Source of the DNA: Lithospermum erythrorhizon
Taxonomy: Eukaryota; Streptophyta; Magnoliopsida; Boraginales; Boraginaceae
DNA length: 64,000 bases
Direction of reading: 5' to 3'
Assembly (NCBI GenBank): GCA_019722365.1
Contig: JADFUC010001109.1
Coordinates: 1 to 64,000 of the forward strand
Shown here piece after piece: positions 12,200-24,429 of this stretch (within the stretch, counting starts at the first letter, position 1; the number at the start of each line of letters is the position of its first letter). The translations under genes were made by a program, and so were the position numbers. The notes beneath the pieces were generated by a model that saw only the letters and a list, made by a program, of their open reading frames with translations, made no database searches and had not been told where the DNA came from.

Positions 12200-14140
12200 A
12201 CTCTGATGAGCATTTGATGCGTCAAGTAGAAATGCAAGTGCCTTATGTCAAAATGACTCGTACTTGACAAAGTGTATAGCTAGGTATTACTCGTTTTCAC
12301 CATAGCTAAGAAATATTTCGTGCTTGACCTCACATTTATGAGTGTCGCCTAAATGCTTTACTTTACGCTTACTTTAATGGCTAAGTAACCCCGTTATATA
12401 AAGCAAGAGTGCTTTCTTCTCTCCTACACTTGATAGCTGAGAGCTTCCTCCACTCCCGCTTTCCAAAAATTTTCTCCATTTTTTGAAGTGAAAGCAAGCT
12501 TCGAGTTAAATGCCGATGGGCTAACGTTTAGGTAAAAATTATTATGATTACAGCATTTTTAAATTGTAAATGTTGAAACATTCGACTTTTGTTGACTTTA
12601 GATTGAATGTTTAATCTAAATAGTTTGTTGATGTGTAAACACTTGAATATTAATCTTTTGAAGAAACGATGAAGATTTGTGTTTTGTTGACTATTTTTAC
12701 ATCTAGTTTGACTTTTGAAAGAAAAATATGAAATAAATAGTAAAACATATTTTTTTAGATGATTTGAATTTTGAATTTGGAGTGATTTGAATTTTTACTT
12801 ATTTTTTAGTAATTTAATTACTAAAACATATTTTTGAATCAAAGGAAGTGGTGTAGTTTGAAAAATAAATTGATGATGTCAGTAACTTAGAAAGTTGTAT
12901 GTGAATACATATCAAATTTGGTAATTTTAAAATGATTTAACTATTTATTTTGATTTTTGGATGTTAAAATGAGTAAAATATATTTAAATGGAGAGAAAGA
13001 AATGGATTTATATAAAATATTTTGGGCGAATAAGTTTGGGATCCTAAAATATATTTTGAGCTAGAAATAATTATATCGGGATTATTGTATTTTATTAGGT
13101 ATTGATTTGGGAATTAAAAGAAGTAAAAGCGAGGATAATATAAAAAGCAAATGATTAATAATAATACAAAATACGCTCTGGGTAGAATCGGCGAGGATTG
13201 GGAGCTTTGAAATACATTAGGTGTATCTTGGTTGCTATAGCGTAAAGGTGAGTATTTATATCACGTGAGCATAAGCTTTCGATATATTGTGTTTGTATGT
13301 AAATTTATATAGTTTTAAATGCGAGTTATATATGTGATATGTGATATTGAGATTTAGATGTTGAGTATGGTTATATGATCAGTTATGATATTTGAGTTGT
13401 GAGATATTATGATGATGATATGAGGATTGTTGATGTGATTTGTTGTTGGACTCTATTCCGGTTAGTTGATCCCTCACCGGGTTGCGGTGCCGTCACTTGA
13501 GTGTAAAGGTAGCGGGAGAGTTGTATTTTGTTGGTATTCGTTTGCTTGGTGTAGAGGAAAGGAATGACGTTGTTTTTCCTCTATTAGGGTGGTGTAGACT
13601 CTAATAGGGGAGTAGAGTTATTGTTCTTTGTGTGTGAGTATCTTTGGATGTTATTGGCGTATTGTGTGAGAGTCATTTGTTGTGAGAGTCTATTTGTTGA
13701 ATTATTTGATATGATTAGATTGTCGAGATATTATTTAGATTGGATTATTTGAGAGGTGTATTATATCAGGTGTGGAGACTATACATTTACGTGTGCATAT
13801 ATATTAGTTGTAATTAGTTATATAAATATTAAATTTGAAACTTGAGAATTCGCTGTTGGGGACCCACCCCCATAATTTGTTGTCGCATTAAATTCGTGTG
13901 GCACCGTGCTTTTGGCTGGCGAGATACGTGTATAATCATAGGTATAGTTCGGTGGCTAGGATATCCTCGGCTTGATCTTCGATGTGTACCTTATGGTATC
14001 GGAGAATATGTATTTAGAAAACTTATGTGTATATGATTTTATGATTGATGAAATTGTGAAGTGTAATAATTGTTGTTGTCTTTAGATCACCATGCAGGCG
14101 GAATCACGTTGTATTTCTTTCATTCTTTTTGCTTGACCAC
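12200..14140 (+). mobile_element. LTR-2 family, copy 1 (LTR, non-coding)
   Basis: A TATA-like CGTTATATAAAGC at about 12,392 is followed by a C/T-rich leader and AT-rich sequence. The middle and 3' parts match the minus-strand LTR at 52,243-54,000 (GGCTAGGATATCCTC at about 13,953; GTAGAGTTATTGTTCTTTGTGTG near 13,612) and the plus-strand LTR at 44,300-46,848. Its 3' end is found after the inserted element, at 16,688-16,910. No open frame of interest. The left limit is uncertain. Confidence 0.6.
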
Positions 14141-14142
14141 GT

Positions 14143-16355
14143 ATTACAGTCGGCCGCCTTTTAGTGAGAATCATTATAATCGAGACACGGAATCACCAAA
14201 AGCTTGATGGGCGACTCGGTTTAAAACTCTTGTTTCTTTTTCAAAAATAATATGATTACATATAATATTTCCAAGAAATAATCACCGGTTTAAAAATTTA
14301 CAATCCATCGGTGTCTCCCAGCAACTTGACTCCGTATATATCTGACATATCCCAAACTAAAGCTAGTAATGCCGGTGAGGCTACAAAAGGAAGTAAGAAA
14401 TGCGTACTCGAGAATACAAAATGAAAAGCGCCGGCCAATTTAAAGTTTGAAAATAAAGTACAAAATCAAAGCAGTTGACAAGCGTCAAATCGGGCGTGAG
14501 GATCCTCTTGCCTTTGATGCTGCTTTAGCCGCTCGAGGAGCAAACTCTCCAACTAGGCCTCCCAGGCTGTGTACACATCTGTCAACCCTTTAAATGAAAT
14601 GCCGCCAGCGAAAGGGTGTAAGCCACGAGAAGCTTAGTGAAACTTAACGAGGCTGAGGTGAAACTTACATGCATGCGACAAACAAATTAACAGGAGTCAA
14701 ATACGGCGTATAGATATATAACCAAAACTACCTTGAGGCCATATTTATACTTTCAAAAGAAAATTATCGAGATATCATAGCATAACATAGGAGACCAAAC
14801 CACATGAAATTACAGTCACGAGAGACCCGACAAAACTATACTCACAGTCGCCGATCACTTTCGTGACTAGATACCGTCAGGATTCACAATCACGTGTGCA
14901 TAAGCTCGGCAGATCAATGGCTCTTTATGCGAGAAGTATAAAGGCATTAACCAACGCTCTTATGCAGTATAAAGGCGATAAACAACGGCTGCTTATCTTG
15001 AAGTATAAAGTGATAAGCAACGCTCTTATACGAAGTATAAAGGCACGATGGCAACGCTCTTATACGAGAAGTATAAAAGGTAATAACGGCCTTCTTATAC
15101 CGAAGTATAAAGGCGATATGGCAACTCTTATACGAAGTATAAAATTTGATAATACGCTCTTAACGAGAGCCACTAACCGCGACCTTCCAGAGTGCAAGGG
15201 TCATATCCTATCTACAATCCTCGAGTCATACATAACTTCCCAACCGTCGCCTCAATGCGCTTGTCTACTACACTCCCCAAGCAATATCAGCCTTGCTTGT
15301 TAAAAGCTTGTCTACTTGTTCGTAAGTCAAGCACTTGTCGCCGACAAGGACACGAAATACGTAAGTGTAAATGAATACGAAGTCTGACAGGAGTGCGGCA
15401 GAGGCCAATCAATATAATTTGGGAGTTGAAGCTATTACTTACCTCGGCAATCTTGGCCGCCCGCAGTTATAATCACATAATCATATCATGGCTCGCGCAA
15501 TGAATCACACATAATCATACAAAATTACATGTATCGTTTCTCACATAATGGTACCCACTGATAACATGTTCACACACAATTTAAAAGTAGAAATGCGTAA
15601 AGTAACACCCATGAGATAAATGCTACTTTCTACTTATTTATCGCGAAGTCCTCCACGAGAAGAGCGATCACGGGCGTGCCAGCCGTCGAGGCTATGACTT
15701 CCAGAGAAAGTATCTTGAGGAACTAATACCAAGTACGTTAGAATAAACATTACCAACTCAGCCGAATGATTTCTAAGCGGTCTAACATGGCTGGAGTAAA
15801 AGCTATCAATTATAATCACGTAGACTTAACCAAATCGATCCCCAAGCTAATTTCACCTTATTACTTTATGGAGCTACAAATCAACATAAGTCATTCCCTA
15901 GTTAATTAGGGTCCTTAATTAACAACCTATACTCAAAATATCAATTCTATTTGACTTGGAATTAATACTTTTCAACCTAACTCCCTTTTTAATCAATTTT
16001 AAATCACCAATTTAGCATCCTTTGACAACTTCTGATAAGGTCCCCGATTAAACTCCCTACGCATTTTAGAAGTCTTATAAAAATATCCCCAAAGTCAGCC
16101 GAAACCTAGAAAAGTCAACTCAAATAGCTAACATCCTGTTGACATCTAAATCATGAATTCAACATATATACATCATAGCATCCATAACGAGCTAAAATCC
16201 ATCATAAAATTGAATTATGTAGCAAGTAAAACCAAAGTCAACCACAAATCAGCAAAAGCAGTATCTTAGCACACGAAATGCGTAGGGAAAGGCGTTGGGG
16301 AAGTGCTACCGAAACAGCTTGAGGAACTTTGTAATGCGATAAAGTGAAGAAATGG
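14143..16355 (-). mobile_element. Gypsy LTR (same family as 1,921-11,186), inverted copy
   Basis: Read on the minus strand it reproduces the gypsy LTR in order: start-proximal part near 16,300-15,900 (counterpart of about 2,350-2,700), the minisatellite at 15,170-14,925, and the end at 14,470-14,143. It was inserted in LTR-2 copy 1. No gag-pol accompanies it, so it is a solo LTR or LTR fragment. The first 270 or so bases of the LTR are not in the expected orientation (see next entry). Confidence 0.7.
14925..15170 (-). repeat. Minisatellite in inverted gypsy LTR
   Basis: Six to seven copies of an AAGTATAAAGGCGATAA..ACGCTCTTATACG unit, the reverse complement of the arrays at 3,445 and 10,139. 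It creates an apparent 146-codon ORF on the plus strand (14,863-15,303) that is not a gene. Confidence 0.7.
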
Positions 16356-16640
16356 AAAGAAAAAAATTTCGGTCGGTGGGACCGGTGATAGTATAAATAA
16401 TTTCGATAATATTATTTTGTGATAATTTGAGCCGTATTACATTTATAATTTAGTAGTAATAAGCGGGCGTAATTCGAGGTTAAGTTAAATCGTTGAAATG
16501 GATTCGATAGCTGGAATTCGCGTGATTTGAGACACCAAAACTCACAATGCCGGTTTTTCTTGACTTTAAGAGATAGAAGTACGCGTCGTCATTATCGAAC
16601 AAAAAACACAAAAATATCTTCTTTCTTCCATGCATTTAGG
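16356..16640 (+). repeat. LTR start segment in reversed orientation
   Basis: The segment matches the first part of the gypsy LTR in plus orientation (GGTCGGTGGGACC..GATAGTATAAATAATTT, compare 8,612-8,650; TTTATAATTTAGTAGT near 16,443, compare 8,685), although the rest of this LTR (14,143-16,355) is on the minus strand. Short inverted repeats border it: GGAAAGAAAAA near 16,355 and TTCTTTCTTCC near 16,620. The simplest reading is a local inversion. Confidence 0.6.
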
Positions 16641-16687
16641 ATATCACCAATGATGCTTGATTATGTGAACACTGTATTTGGCTAATA

Positions 16688-16910
16688 AATATGTATTTAG
16701 AAAACACATGTTGTATATGATTTGTATAATTAGGTAAGAAATTGTGAATGTAATAATTGTTGTTGTCTTAGATCGCAATGCAGGCGAGAATCACGTTGTA
16801 TTTTTCTTTCATTTCTTTTGGTCGAGGGTTGGCCTTAGAGGCGACTCTGGTATTCGGAGTTGATGGCGATTACAAGCCTCGGGGGGCCGCTGGGGCGGGT
16901 GGTGTCCCTT
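16688..16910 (+). mobile_element. LTR-2 copy 1, 3' end, with duplicated junction
   Basis: Positions 16,688-16,822 repeat 14,007-14,133 almost exactly (TATTTAGAAAAC..GTAATAATTGTTGTTGTC..ATGCAGGCG). The rest, GGCGACTCTGG..GATGGCGATTACAAGCCTCGG, matches the LTR-2 end at about 52,355-52,310 on the minus strand (GGTGACTCTAG..GATGACGATTCTAGCCTCGG). The inserted gypsy LTR is therefore bracketed by a duplication of about 130 bp. Confidence 0.6.
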
Positions 16911-17452
16911 ATGAAGCGTCATCTCGGGGTTAAGAATCGAGGATGTGAGATCATGAGTAGGAGTTTACGCTCATCTGAGGGCTCTCTTTTGTGAAAATGT
17001 TGAAAAGGAATGAGAGCAAGAGTACACCCTGATCAACATGAAGGTTGGAGAGAATCATATTCTGGAGATAATGTTGATTGAGTTAGTCCGGTACTTTAGA
17101 ATCCCAATCTCTTCGGAATTGAGCTTAAAGCATCGTCTGGCGAGTTCTTATCTTTGGCAAAGTAATAATTTCATTATTGATGCGATGGATAAAGCGAAGA
17201 ATTTCTGAATGTTTTCTTATAGTTTGATTCTGAGTTAGAGGAATGAATAATGCGAGACAAAGTAAATAGATGACAAGGATGGTTAAAGTAACCACTTTGG
17301 CCATCAAGGAAAGTCGCCAAGAGGACGCTTTCCATCGGCAAAGAGATGTGATTGATCGCGAATCGGCTGAGAGAGTACCGTCGTGTTATGAATTGTGATC
17401 TTCACTTTTCCACGTCACATCGATGCTTGTTGACATTGTATGTAGTACTTGT
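16911..17452 (+). pseudogene. Possible retroelement gag scrap
   Basis: One plus-strand reading near 17,037-17,200 gives MKVGENHILEIM and IPISSELSL, which loosely resembles the helical part of a plant copia Gag. There are no zinc knuckle or other domains. It ends just before the LTR-1 start at 17,453. Weakly supported; it could be unrelated non-coding DNA. Confidence 0.25.
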
Positions 17453-18970
17453 TGGAAATATGAGAAATTCGATCTCATAAAATGCCCGTTTGAACAATTT
17501 TAGATTATGCAAGCCAGGTTACTAAATTCAAATTATATATATATAGCCTTAAGTTCAATAGATATTAATTGTTGAACCAATTAGTATTTTAGGATTTAAA
17601 TGACATTACTTAGGGTTACGATGGAACTGCTTGGGTCATAAATATTAAATATAATGATAGGAGTTAATACTATTTAATATATTCTTTAACATCGATTAAA
17701 TGCGAGAGGTCACTGAATAGTAAACCGACTATATTAAATATTAATTGTTTTGAGAATCAATTAAAGCCAATGGACTTAGACGATTAAATTCTAATTTGAT
17801 TGAATTTAATGATGATATTATAGTCGATTTAATTAGGATCGATACCTAAAAGGTATTAGATAAATAGAGTTTAAAGTTATAACATAATTTAGAATTAATC
17901 ATAAATATAAGTATAAAACAATGTTTTACAGAAAGTTTTGAAATACATTTAATATTAGATTAAATGAATATTAGAATTAGATTACTAGTGACTTTACGCA
18001 AGATAAATTAAAATAGTTTATTTCATTTGATAAGAGATTATTCTTGACATGCGATGTATTGTGCCCTCATATTCTTGAAATTCGTATCATATGTTTTAAA
18101 ATATAATATTGATTTATTTATCGTCGTAACCTCATCAGTGATATATATTTGATGGATGCATGAGACCTTGTGATATATTATTATATTATGAATAATGACT
18201 TACAAATATGAGCGTTTTAGTCTTGCATTTAAAAGAAATATATTAAAACTTGGGATAATTAATTATAATTTTAGTTATAATTGAGTATAAATCAATCCAC
18301 CTTAAAATGATAGGTCAACGGGAAAAATATTGATGGGCTAAAAAGTAAAAAACTATTTTTCACTAATATATCACAACTTTAATAAAGTATTTATATTTTT
18401 TTAGCCGGGGCTGTGGGTATATTGCTTCCAAACTTTGTTTGATTTTACTGACATGGATTTTATAAAGTTAATAAAATATAATAAATCATTGATAAATAAA
18501 GCACGGTTAATGTCATACCAAATGTATAAAGTCGAAAAGCGGATCACTTGTATGCGTGGACACCACGCTAATATGGCCGGGCGTATCACATTTGGGATGC
18601 CCATTCCGATGGGATAATAATCTAAGCTTCAGGATTTAAAGGAACTTCGAGAGCACCCTTTGAATTCGTTTGTGCTTTGCTACGGTGGGAGTTTTCAATA
18701 TGCGACATGGACCGTTAACATGAGAGAGATTGCTATTATTAAGTCACAAGTTGTTTTAGTAATCCAGGGTGCTTGATAGGCCAATGGCTCTTAGCATTGA
18801 TGGTACGTGCTTATGTAATTTAAAATGAGAATATTATACTATTTAGTTAGTTTTTAGGTTATGTAAGTTCTTGGCATACTTTTGTATTTAGTGGAATTAA
18901 AACACTAGTATGACAATTCTATTATAAGATTATGGAATGACATATAGATTAAGTTGTTCTTTTATGTATT
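17453..18970 (+). mobile_element. LTR-1 family, copy B (uninterrupted)
   Basis: Starts TGTTGGAAATATGAG and runs AT-rich for about 1.5 kb, collinear with 109-1,920 plus 11,187-12,000. It gives the uninterrupted target for the gypsy insertion. It carries no coding motif. Its 3' end is not defined because the two copies simply diverge after AAGTTGTT. Confidence 0.55.
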
Positions 18971-19850
18971 TTCTATTTGTAGTTCAGTATGAGTTCCCAT
19001 TTCCAAGTGTGTATTTTTTATCGATTTGGAGAGATGTATGTTGGACAACCATAATTTTCATATATGGTCGAGTTTTTAGAAGGTTATGGGCAGTATGTGA
19101 CATAATGAGCCCCGGAGTTAAAGGATTCGGATCCGGCAGGGACAGATTTTGATTTAGTATTTGGGCGATGCGGCCGAGGTCGAAACCTCGCGTGATATGC
19201 TTGATGTCATGTCGCACATCAAGTTTAAGTATCATGATGTAAAGAAATTGGATTTGGCCTATGTTGAGTTGAGATTCTCTTTTATCTGAAAGAAGATAGG
19301 ATGCATATGTGAGCCTTAGTTAGCGTATTTGGGGGAGGAATGCATTCGGGGAGATGATAGAGATTGATAGAGGCTCTTGGAGAATCTCTTATGGAATCCC
19401 ACTATTTCTCTTAATAATAGTACACTCTTTGACGTAACATCTTCCCATGAGGTAACTTGATCTGTTATTAAGATACCTGCCGGATACGAGAATAGAAAGA
19501 ATGAGTTTTACATTTGCACTACATGAGATGATATGCGAATGAAGAGATGCACTTTGAGGCTTCCTGATCTGCGGCTTTGGTTTACAAGAGCTAGAAGTAG
19601 GAAGAGAAAGGGGAAAAGGAGACGGAGGGATGCTTCAAGCTGCGGTCGTGAAGGAAGGGGCTGCCGGAGAGCTTTTCCTCACAGTTGAGGCGTGATTGAC
19701 ATCTTATCGGGATTAAATCTTGAAATACAGGTAATGTATCACTTGAGATCTTGATTTTGATACGATAATCTTTGGCGTTTAATCGTATGCGGCAGCTTTT
19801 GAAATGTGGAGTCGGTAGAGATTGCTAAAGAGATGAGTGCAGACCACGCA
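18971..19850. other. Unclassified intergenic sequence
   Basis: Mixed-composition sequence with only short, overlapping ORFs on both strands and no domain that I recognise. It may be decayed retroelement interior, since it follows an LTR-1 copy, but no motif supports that. Confidence 0.4.
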
Positions 19851-22130
19851 GGCGTTATGGGGGCGGCACCGAGAGGGGCCAGCTTTATCATTTTGTTTTA
19901 GACTACTATTTCATTATCTAATCTGTTTTTCACATCCCCTTCTAGTAACCTTTTTATTTCGACTTCGGCTAAATTTAATTTCGTCTCAACCCCTATATTT
20001 TTTATCCCACTTGACTTATCTGGTGCTCTCGTTTTTCGAATCATTGCCTCAGAAAGACATTCTCTCCGTTCTGATTAAACAACCCCTCTTTCTCATTTTG
20101 TCATACACCTTCTCTCCCCCCTCCCTTCATTGTACGTGAGTGCTGCAGCACGCTCTCCTATTCCCAAAGCCCTCAACCACCTCAGATCCAAGCTTCAGCC
20201 ACCCTTTCCTCTGCCCAATTTCTTTGCTCCCCCCAATCAAAACCATAGAATTACAATCATGGAGTATGAACATTATCATTTTTACCCTAATTACAAACAA
20301 AACATTAATTCATCCACCCTTAAATCTCCCCTTAACACGGATTATCAACCCTCTTCACCACACAAGAAAAACTTCTCCAAATTCAAACAACCAAACAACC
20401 ACCATTCTCTGGGCTAACCTTAAGCATATGGCCTTAATACGCTCCCTCAGAGAAATCCCACCCCCAGCCCCACTTGATAGAAGAGGATTGATCATTGAGA
20501 TGGACAACAACAGTGCTTAGAACATCCCAGTGAACCTATCCAGAACACTCATTGGACTTATTCGAGATGCTGAGTACTTCTCACCTGAAAGAATCCAAAT
20601 ATATGTGGATACTTGTTGGCTCGTTCGAGGAATTGTGAATGTGGAACGAAGAGGTTCTCTATTCCTTTTCCATTTCACGGTTGAAGAAGACCTTGATATG
20701 ATGTTATGGGGCCGTTCTTATCCTTCACCACTCGACCCAAACCTTGTCTTTCAAAATTTTGACATATCTCACATAAACCTCTGGGTGCAACTCCATGGTA
20801 TACCTGGAGAATATTTCATAGAGAATAATGTCATGCGTATGGCCAGGGTCGCAGGTGAAATCTTGGTTTCAGATTGGTATTCCCCTCATTGAGATAAAAT
20901 TCCTCTCACAGTCAGCACTGTAGAGTACCTTGTATCCGTGCAGGCTGGAAAACACTTTTCCATTTGAGGATATCTTTCAGATACGAAAATATTTTTAGGG
21001 CCTGTTATCACTGTGGCAAAATTGGCCACTCAATTGACCACTGTAGACACAATCCAGAGGGTGCACTCTTCAACTATCTTGAACAAATCCACAACAATAA
21101 TCAGGACCAAAACCAAGATATTTTCACTGGATTTCCTTGTTGCCTCTCTCTGACCAACCCTCAATTAGAGCTTTCCCAAACATTGAACCTTACAGAAATA
21201 CCACTATCTACCTTTTTCACTCCATTGAAGAAGCTGCTCTCCCAGACAATCTTTCAGATCACTCCACTGAACTAGTCACCCCACCCCCTAATGACACCCT
21301 CAACCATAACCAAACCAATCACTCAAATGATTCCCCACCATCGTCCAACAATAATCAAGTTGTGCCTACACCTGACATTCAAACTCCCCCTCTCTCCACT
21401 CCTGGAACCACCCTAATCCTTAACCCCCCAACCTGACCAAAACACCAACACCCAAAGACCCCGACCTAAGTCTACCCAAAATATGCTTCACCCAGTTCCT
21501 AGAAGATTCCCTCCAGCCCAATTTATCCAACTATATCTTCACAGTGACCACAATGATCCCTATAGGAACCCATACAGACAAACTGCATTACCAATCCCTA
21601 GAAACCCTCCTTATCACCCTGATAGTCCAAACTTCAACCTCAACAATTCACCAACCACCCCCCTTGACCAGATTTCATCTGATTCCTTAGAGGACCTCCA
21701 CATTCTCCCCCTCCCCCAAATTGTAGCTCAGAGATCGATTCTTGAAATGAGCTTGACATTCAAACTGATAGTAATGTTATGCGAGTTGGCGTCTATGAAG
21801 ATTGGAGCCATGTGGAGAATGAGGGGACTCTTATCTGGAAAAACTTTTGAATAGAGTTGGCTGTGCAAGTGAGAATGACAGCGACTCCATAGATGCCCTT
21901 GGTTTGTTTCGTAGCAGAAAGAAATGATTTAAGGGGCAAGGGAACCAAAAGGACAACACTCATTTCCTCATTGTGCTTTCCAAGACCGCATGAGGCGGGT
22001 CCATCTAATTGGATGGAGAAGTTTGGAGCAGCTCTGAGGAGGCGGATATGGAGGTTGACATGGGGCAAATTGGAGACCAGGACATGAACAAGGGAAAGGG
22101 CTATTGGTTGAAGGAGGTTAAGTGAACCTC
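19850..22130 (+). pseudogene. LINE-type ORF1 remnant (DUF4283-like plus CCHC knuckle)
   Basis: A pyrimidine-rich leader (about 19,880-20,130) precedes broken coding sequence. The stretch 20,530-20,892 contains VEEDLDMMLWGRSYP and INLWVQLHGIPGEY, the pattern of the DUF4283 domain of plant LINE ORF1 proteins. 20,964-21,275 contains the knuckle CYHCGKIGHSIDHC (CX2CX4HX4C, about 21,003-21,047). A Pro/Asn/Thr-rich tail follows to about 21,850 in shifting frames. A stop at 20,518-20,520 and frame changes near 20,890 and 21,130 break the reading. No endonuclease or reverse transcriptase follows, so the 3' half of the element is missing. A host gene descended from such a Gag cannot be excluded. Confidence 0.65.
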
Positions 22131-22940
22131 AAACCCTAACCTATTTCTCTTAAACTAATTTAAAAAATTACTCATCTGTTTTTAAATTTATAACATATTA
22201 AGCTCAATTAATAATAATATCGCAAAAGGAATTTTGGTGGTTGCTTGCCAGCAGCCTGAATGGCGTTATAGAAAATGCTTATGTTAGAGCGCAGAAGTGC
22301 CGATCGGGCCGTTACGAGTTCATTCACCTACTTGGTGGTAAAAGCGTTATAAGCCGGATACTATGGCTTTTTAAGTTAAAGCTTTTTTGCTCTTTTCCCT
22401 CTTTTTATTTCCCTTTATTTTTTGGAATTGATGTGGAAATTACAGGGCATGAGTAGGGTTTTGGGTTGGTTTAAACTAATTGATTAATGTCATTTCTATC
22501 ACCACTTTAAAAAACTTAATTAACTTTCAAAATTACTTGAGAAATTCCATCTAGTTCGCTTGGTTGTGTTTATAATTACTTCGATTTGAAATAACTTGAG
22601 TACATGTATATTATTTTTATATTATTTTAATTTGGAGTGGTGGGCGTGTGGAGTGATATTAAAAATTTCATAGTTTAAGAAACTTGTGTGGAATGTCTGG
22701 TAAAAATTTCATAATTTTTGGATATGTTAAAGGTCATCAAATCGGTTTTTTCCAAACATTTGAATTAAATCGAAAAACTGGAATTGTTTGTGAAATGGAG
22801 GTGCGACTGCGGCCACCAAGGCGTGCGGTGGCGAAGGGCGTTCGGCGATTAAGGACGGACCGAGCCGTGGTCGGTGCGGGTTTCGAAGGAGGCCGTGGAG
22901 GCGTCGTTCGTCCGAGTTCTTCCTGAGGATTTTGGTTGTT
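22131..22940. other. Unclassified sequence, possible LTR fragment
   Basis: AT-rich sequence with a GC-rich end (22,797-22,925) closing in GGTTGTTACA, which resembles the TTACA end of the gypsy LTRs here. I find no partner LTR in the window. The small ORF at 22,684-22,926 shows no domain. Confidence 0.3.
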
Positions 22941-24429
22941 ACAAAAAAGTAATCCGTTTTTTAAAAATTATTAATTTCGGTTTTTTGTGTATTATTATCA
23001 TTTTATTATTGTGATAATTGTACTTATCAATTTTAATGATAATAAGTTTAATTCAATAATCCCTTTCATTATTTATGCTTTTATAAATGTATTTATTTGA
23101 GAATATAATCATGGTAACAATTTCTGAGATTAGTGGCTGAAATGGTGTGTAAGCAATTATTTATTGTATAAATGAAATAGTTATTGTAATAACTATTGGA
23201 CACAAAATATATATTAATTAATGTATTTTAATTATATATTTCATGAATATAATTATGAAATTCAATTTTGAATTAATTTCCTATCACATTTAAATTGTAT
23301 ATTTATGTGATTGATTTTGATTTAATACTTAATAAAAATTGGAAAATATCATATGATTGTCAATCGTATATTTGATATTTGAATTGATTAGAGTATTTAT
23401 CTCGACCATGAGTAGTGTTTATTGCATTTTTATTATATAATTGATTGGATATTTATTGCGTATTAAGTACATGTTTATTATTAATAGCCGTATTTATTCA
23501 TACTTAATAGCATTAAATTCGCTTAATGACATTCATGAGTCATTTAATGCGTATCATTTAATATATTAAATGCATAGTTTATGTATTTTAATTTTATTAT
23601 ATATTGTAATGGGAATGGGAAAGATTATATATTGATATAACCTAGTTACATTTTTGGAATGCGGTCTGCCGGACCGTTTATTATTACCACGACATATTTG
23701 GTCGGTTTGTTTTATTTATTTTATTTTACCAGCTTTAGTGTTGTCTTAGTTGGGTTAGTGAATGGTAATGCAACCGTGGGGCGTTGAAGATGGCGTTCAG
23801 CAATGTCGACCTAGAATTTTCCAAAAGCTAAAGATACAAGATTTCACTTGATAAGTGTTGTAATAGATTTATTATTTGTATTTTTTTTAGGGTAAATATA
23901 AATATATCTCTCAAATATTTCTATTATTTATTTTTATTTTTCATAATGTGCATGTTAGCAGTAACTATTTGCATAACATGTTGAATAATTAATCAGAGCA
24001 TAATGTGAATCTGCGCCTTATAAAATTTAAGCAATGACGTGTCGAACCAATTTAAAGTTGTGAAACTTATCCGATCACGAAGACACATTGTGATGGCGAG
24101 GTGTCTTGAGCCGTAAGTGGCCAGTAAGCAATGGATCGTAGTGATTTCCACTAAAGTTGTAGGCTCGGTGATGCTGTTAGGTAGCGTCTTGTAAGCATGC
24201 TAGTAACCGCAGGGATTATGTCATGTTTATAATTGGTTGAATTAACCTCTTGCTATATTGGCTTTTCGAAATGTGTTGCCGGTGTTGCCGTTTAAAATTT
24301 TCAATATAGTAGTGCTGCATCTTAATATTTTGAGATTTTGAGTAATGATATTACTTTACAATTTATTTTATGAGTGTTTGACATAATAGATTACTAAAGG
24401 CATTTGTCATTTACATACTTATTCTTGTA
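22941..24429. other. AT-rich region with a primer-binding-like site
   Basis: AT-rich, non-coding. AATCAGAGCATA at 23,991-24,002 resembles the end of the initiator-Met tRNA primer-binding site (TGGTATCAGAGC) that follows 5' LTRs. If so, the preceding kilobase would be a 5' LTR, but it does not match the copia 3' LTR at 28,857. The assignment is therefore unsettled. Confidence 0.3.

Noticed and set aside
14863..15303. 146-codon plus-strand ORF
   Set aside because: Generated by the LTR minisatellite; the protein is only the repeat unit read through.
22941..23990. 5' LTR partner of the copia 3' LTR at 28,857
   Set aside because: A primer-binding-like site follows it, but the sequence does not align with 28,857-29,827.
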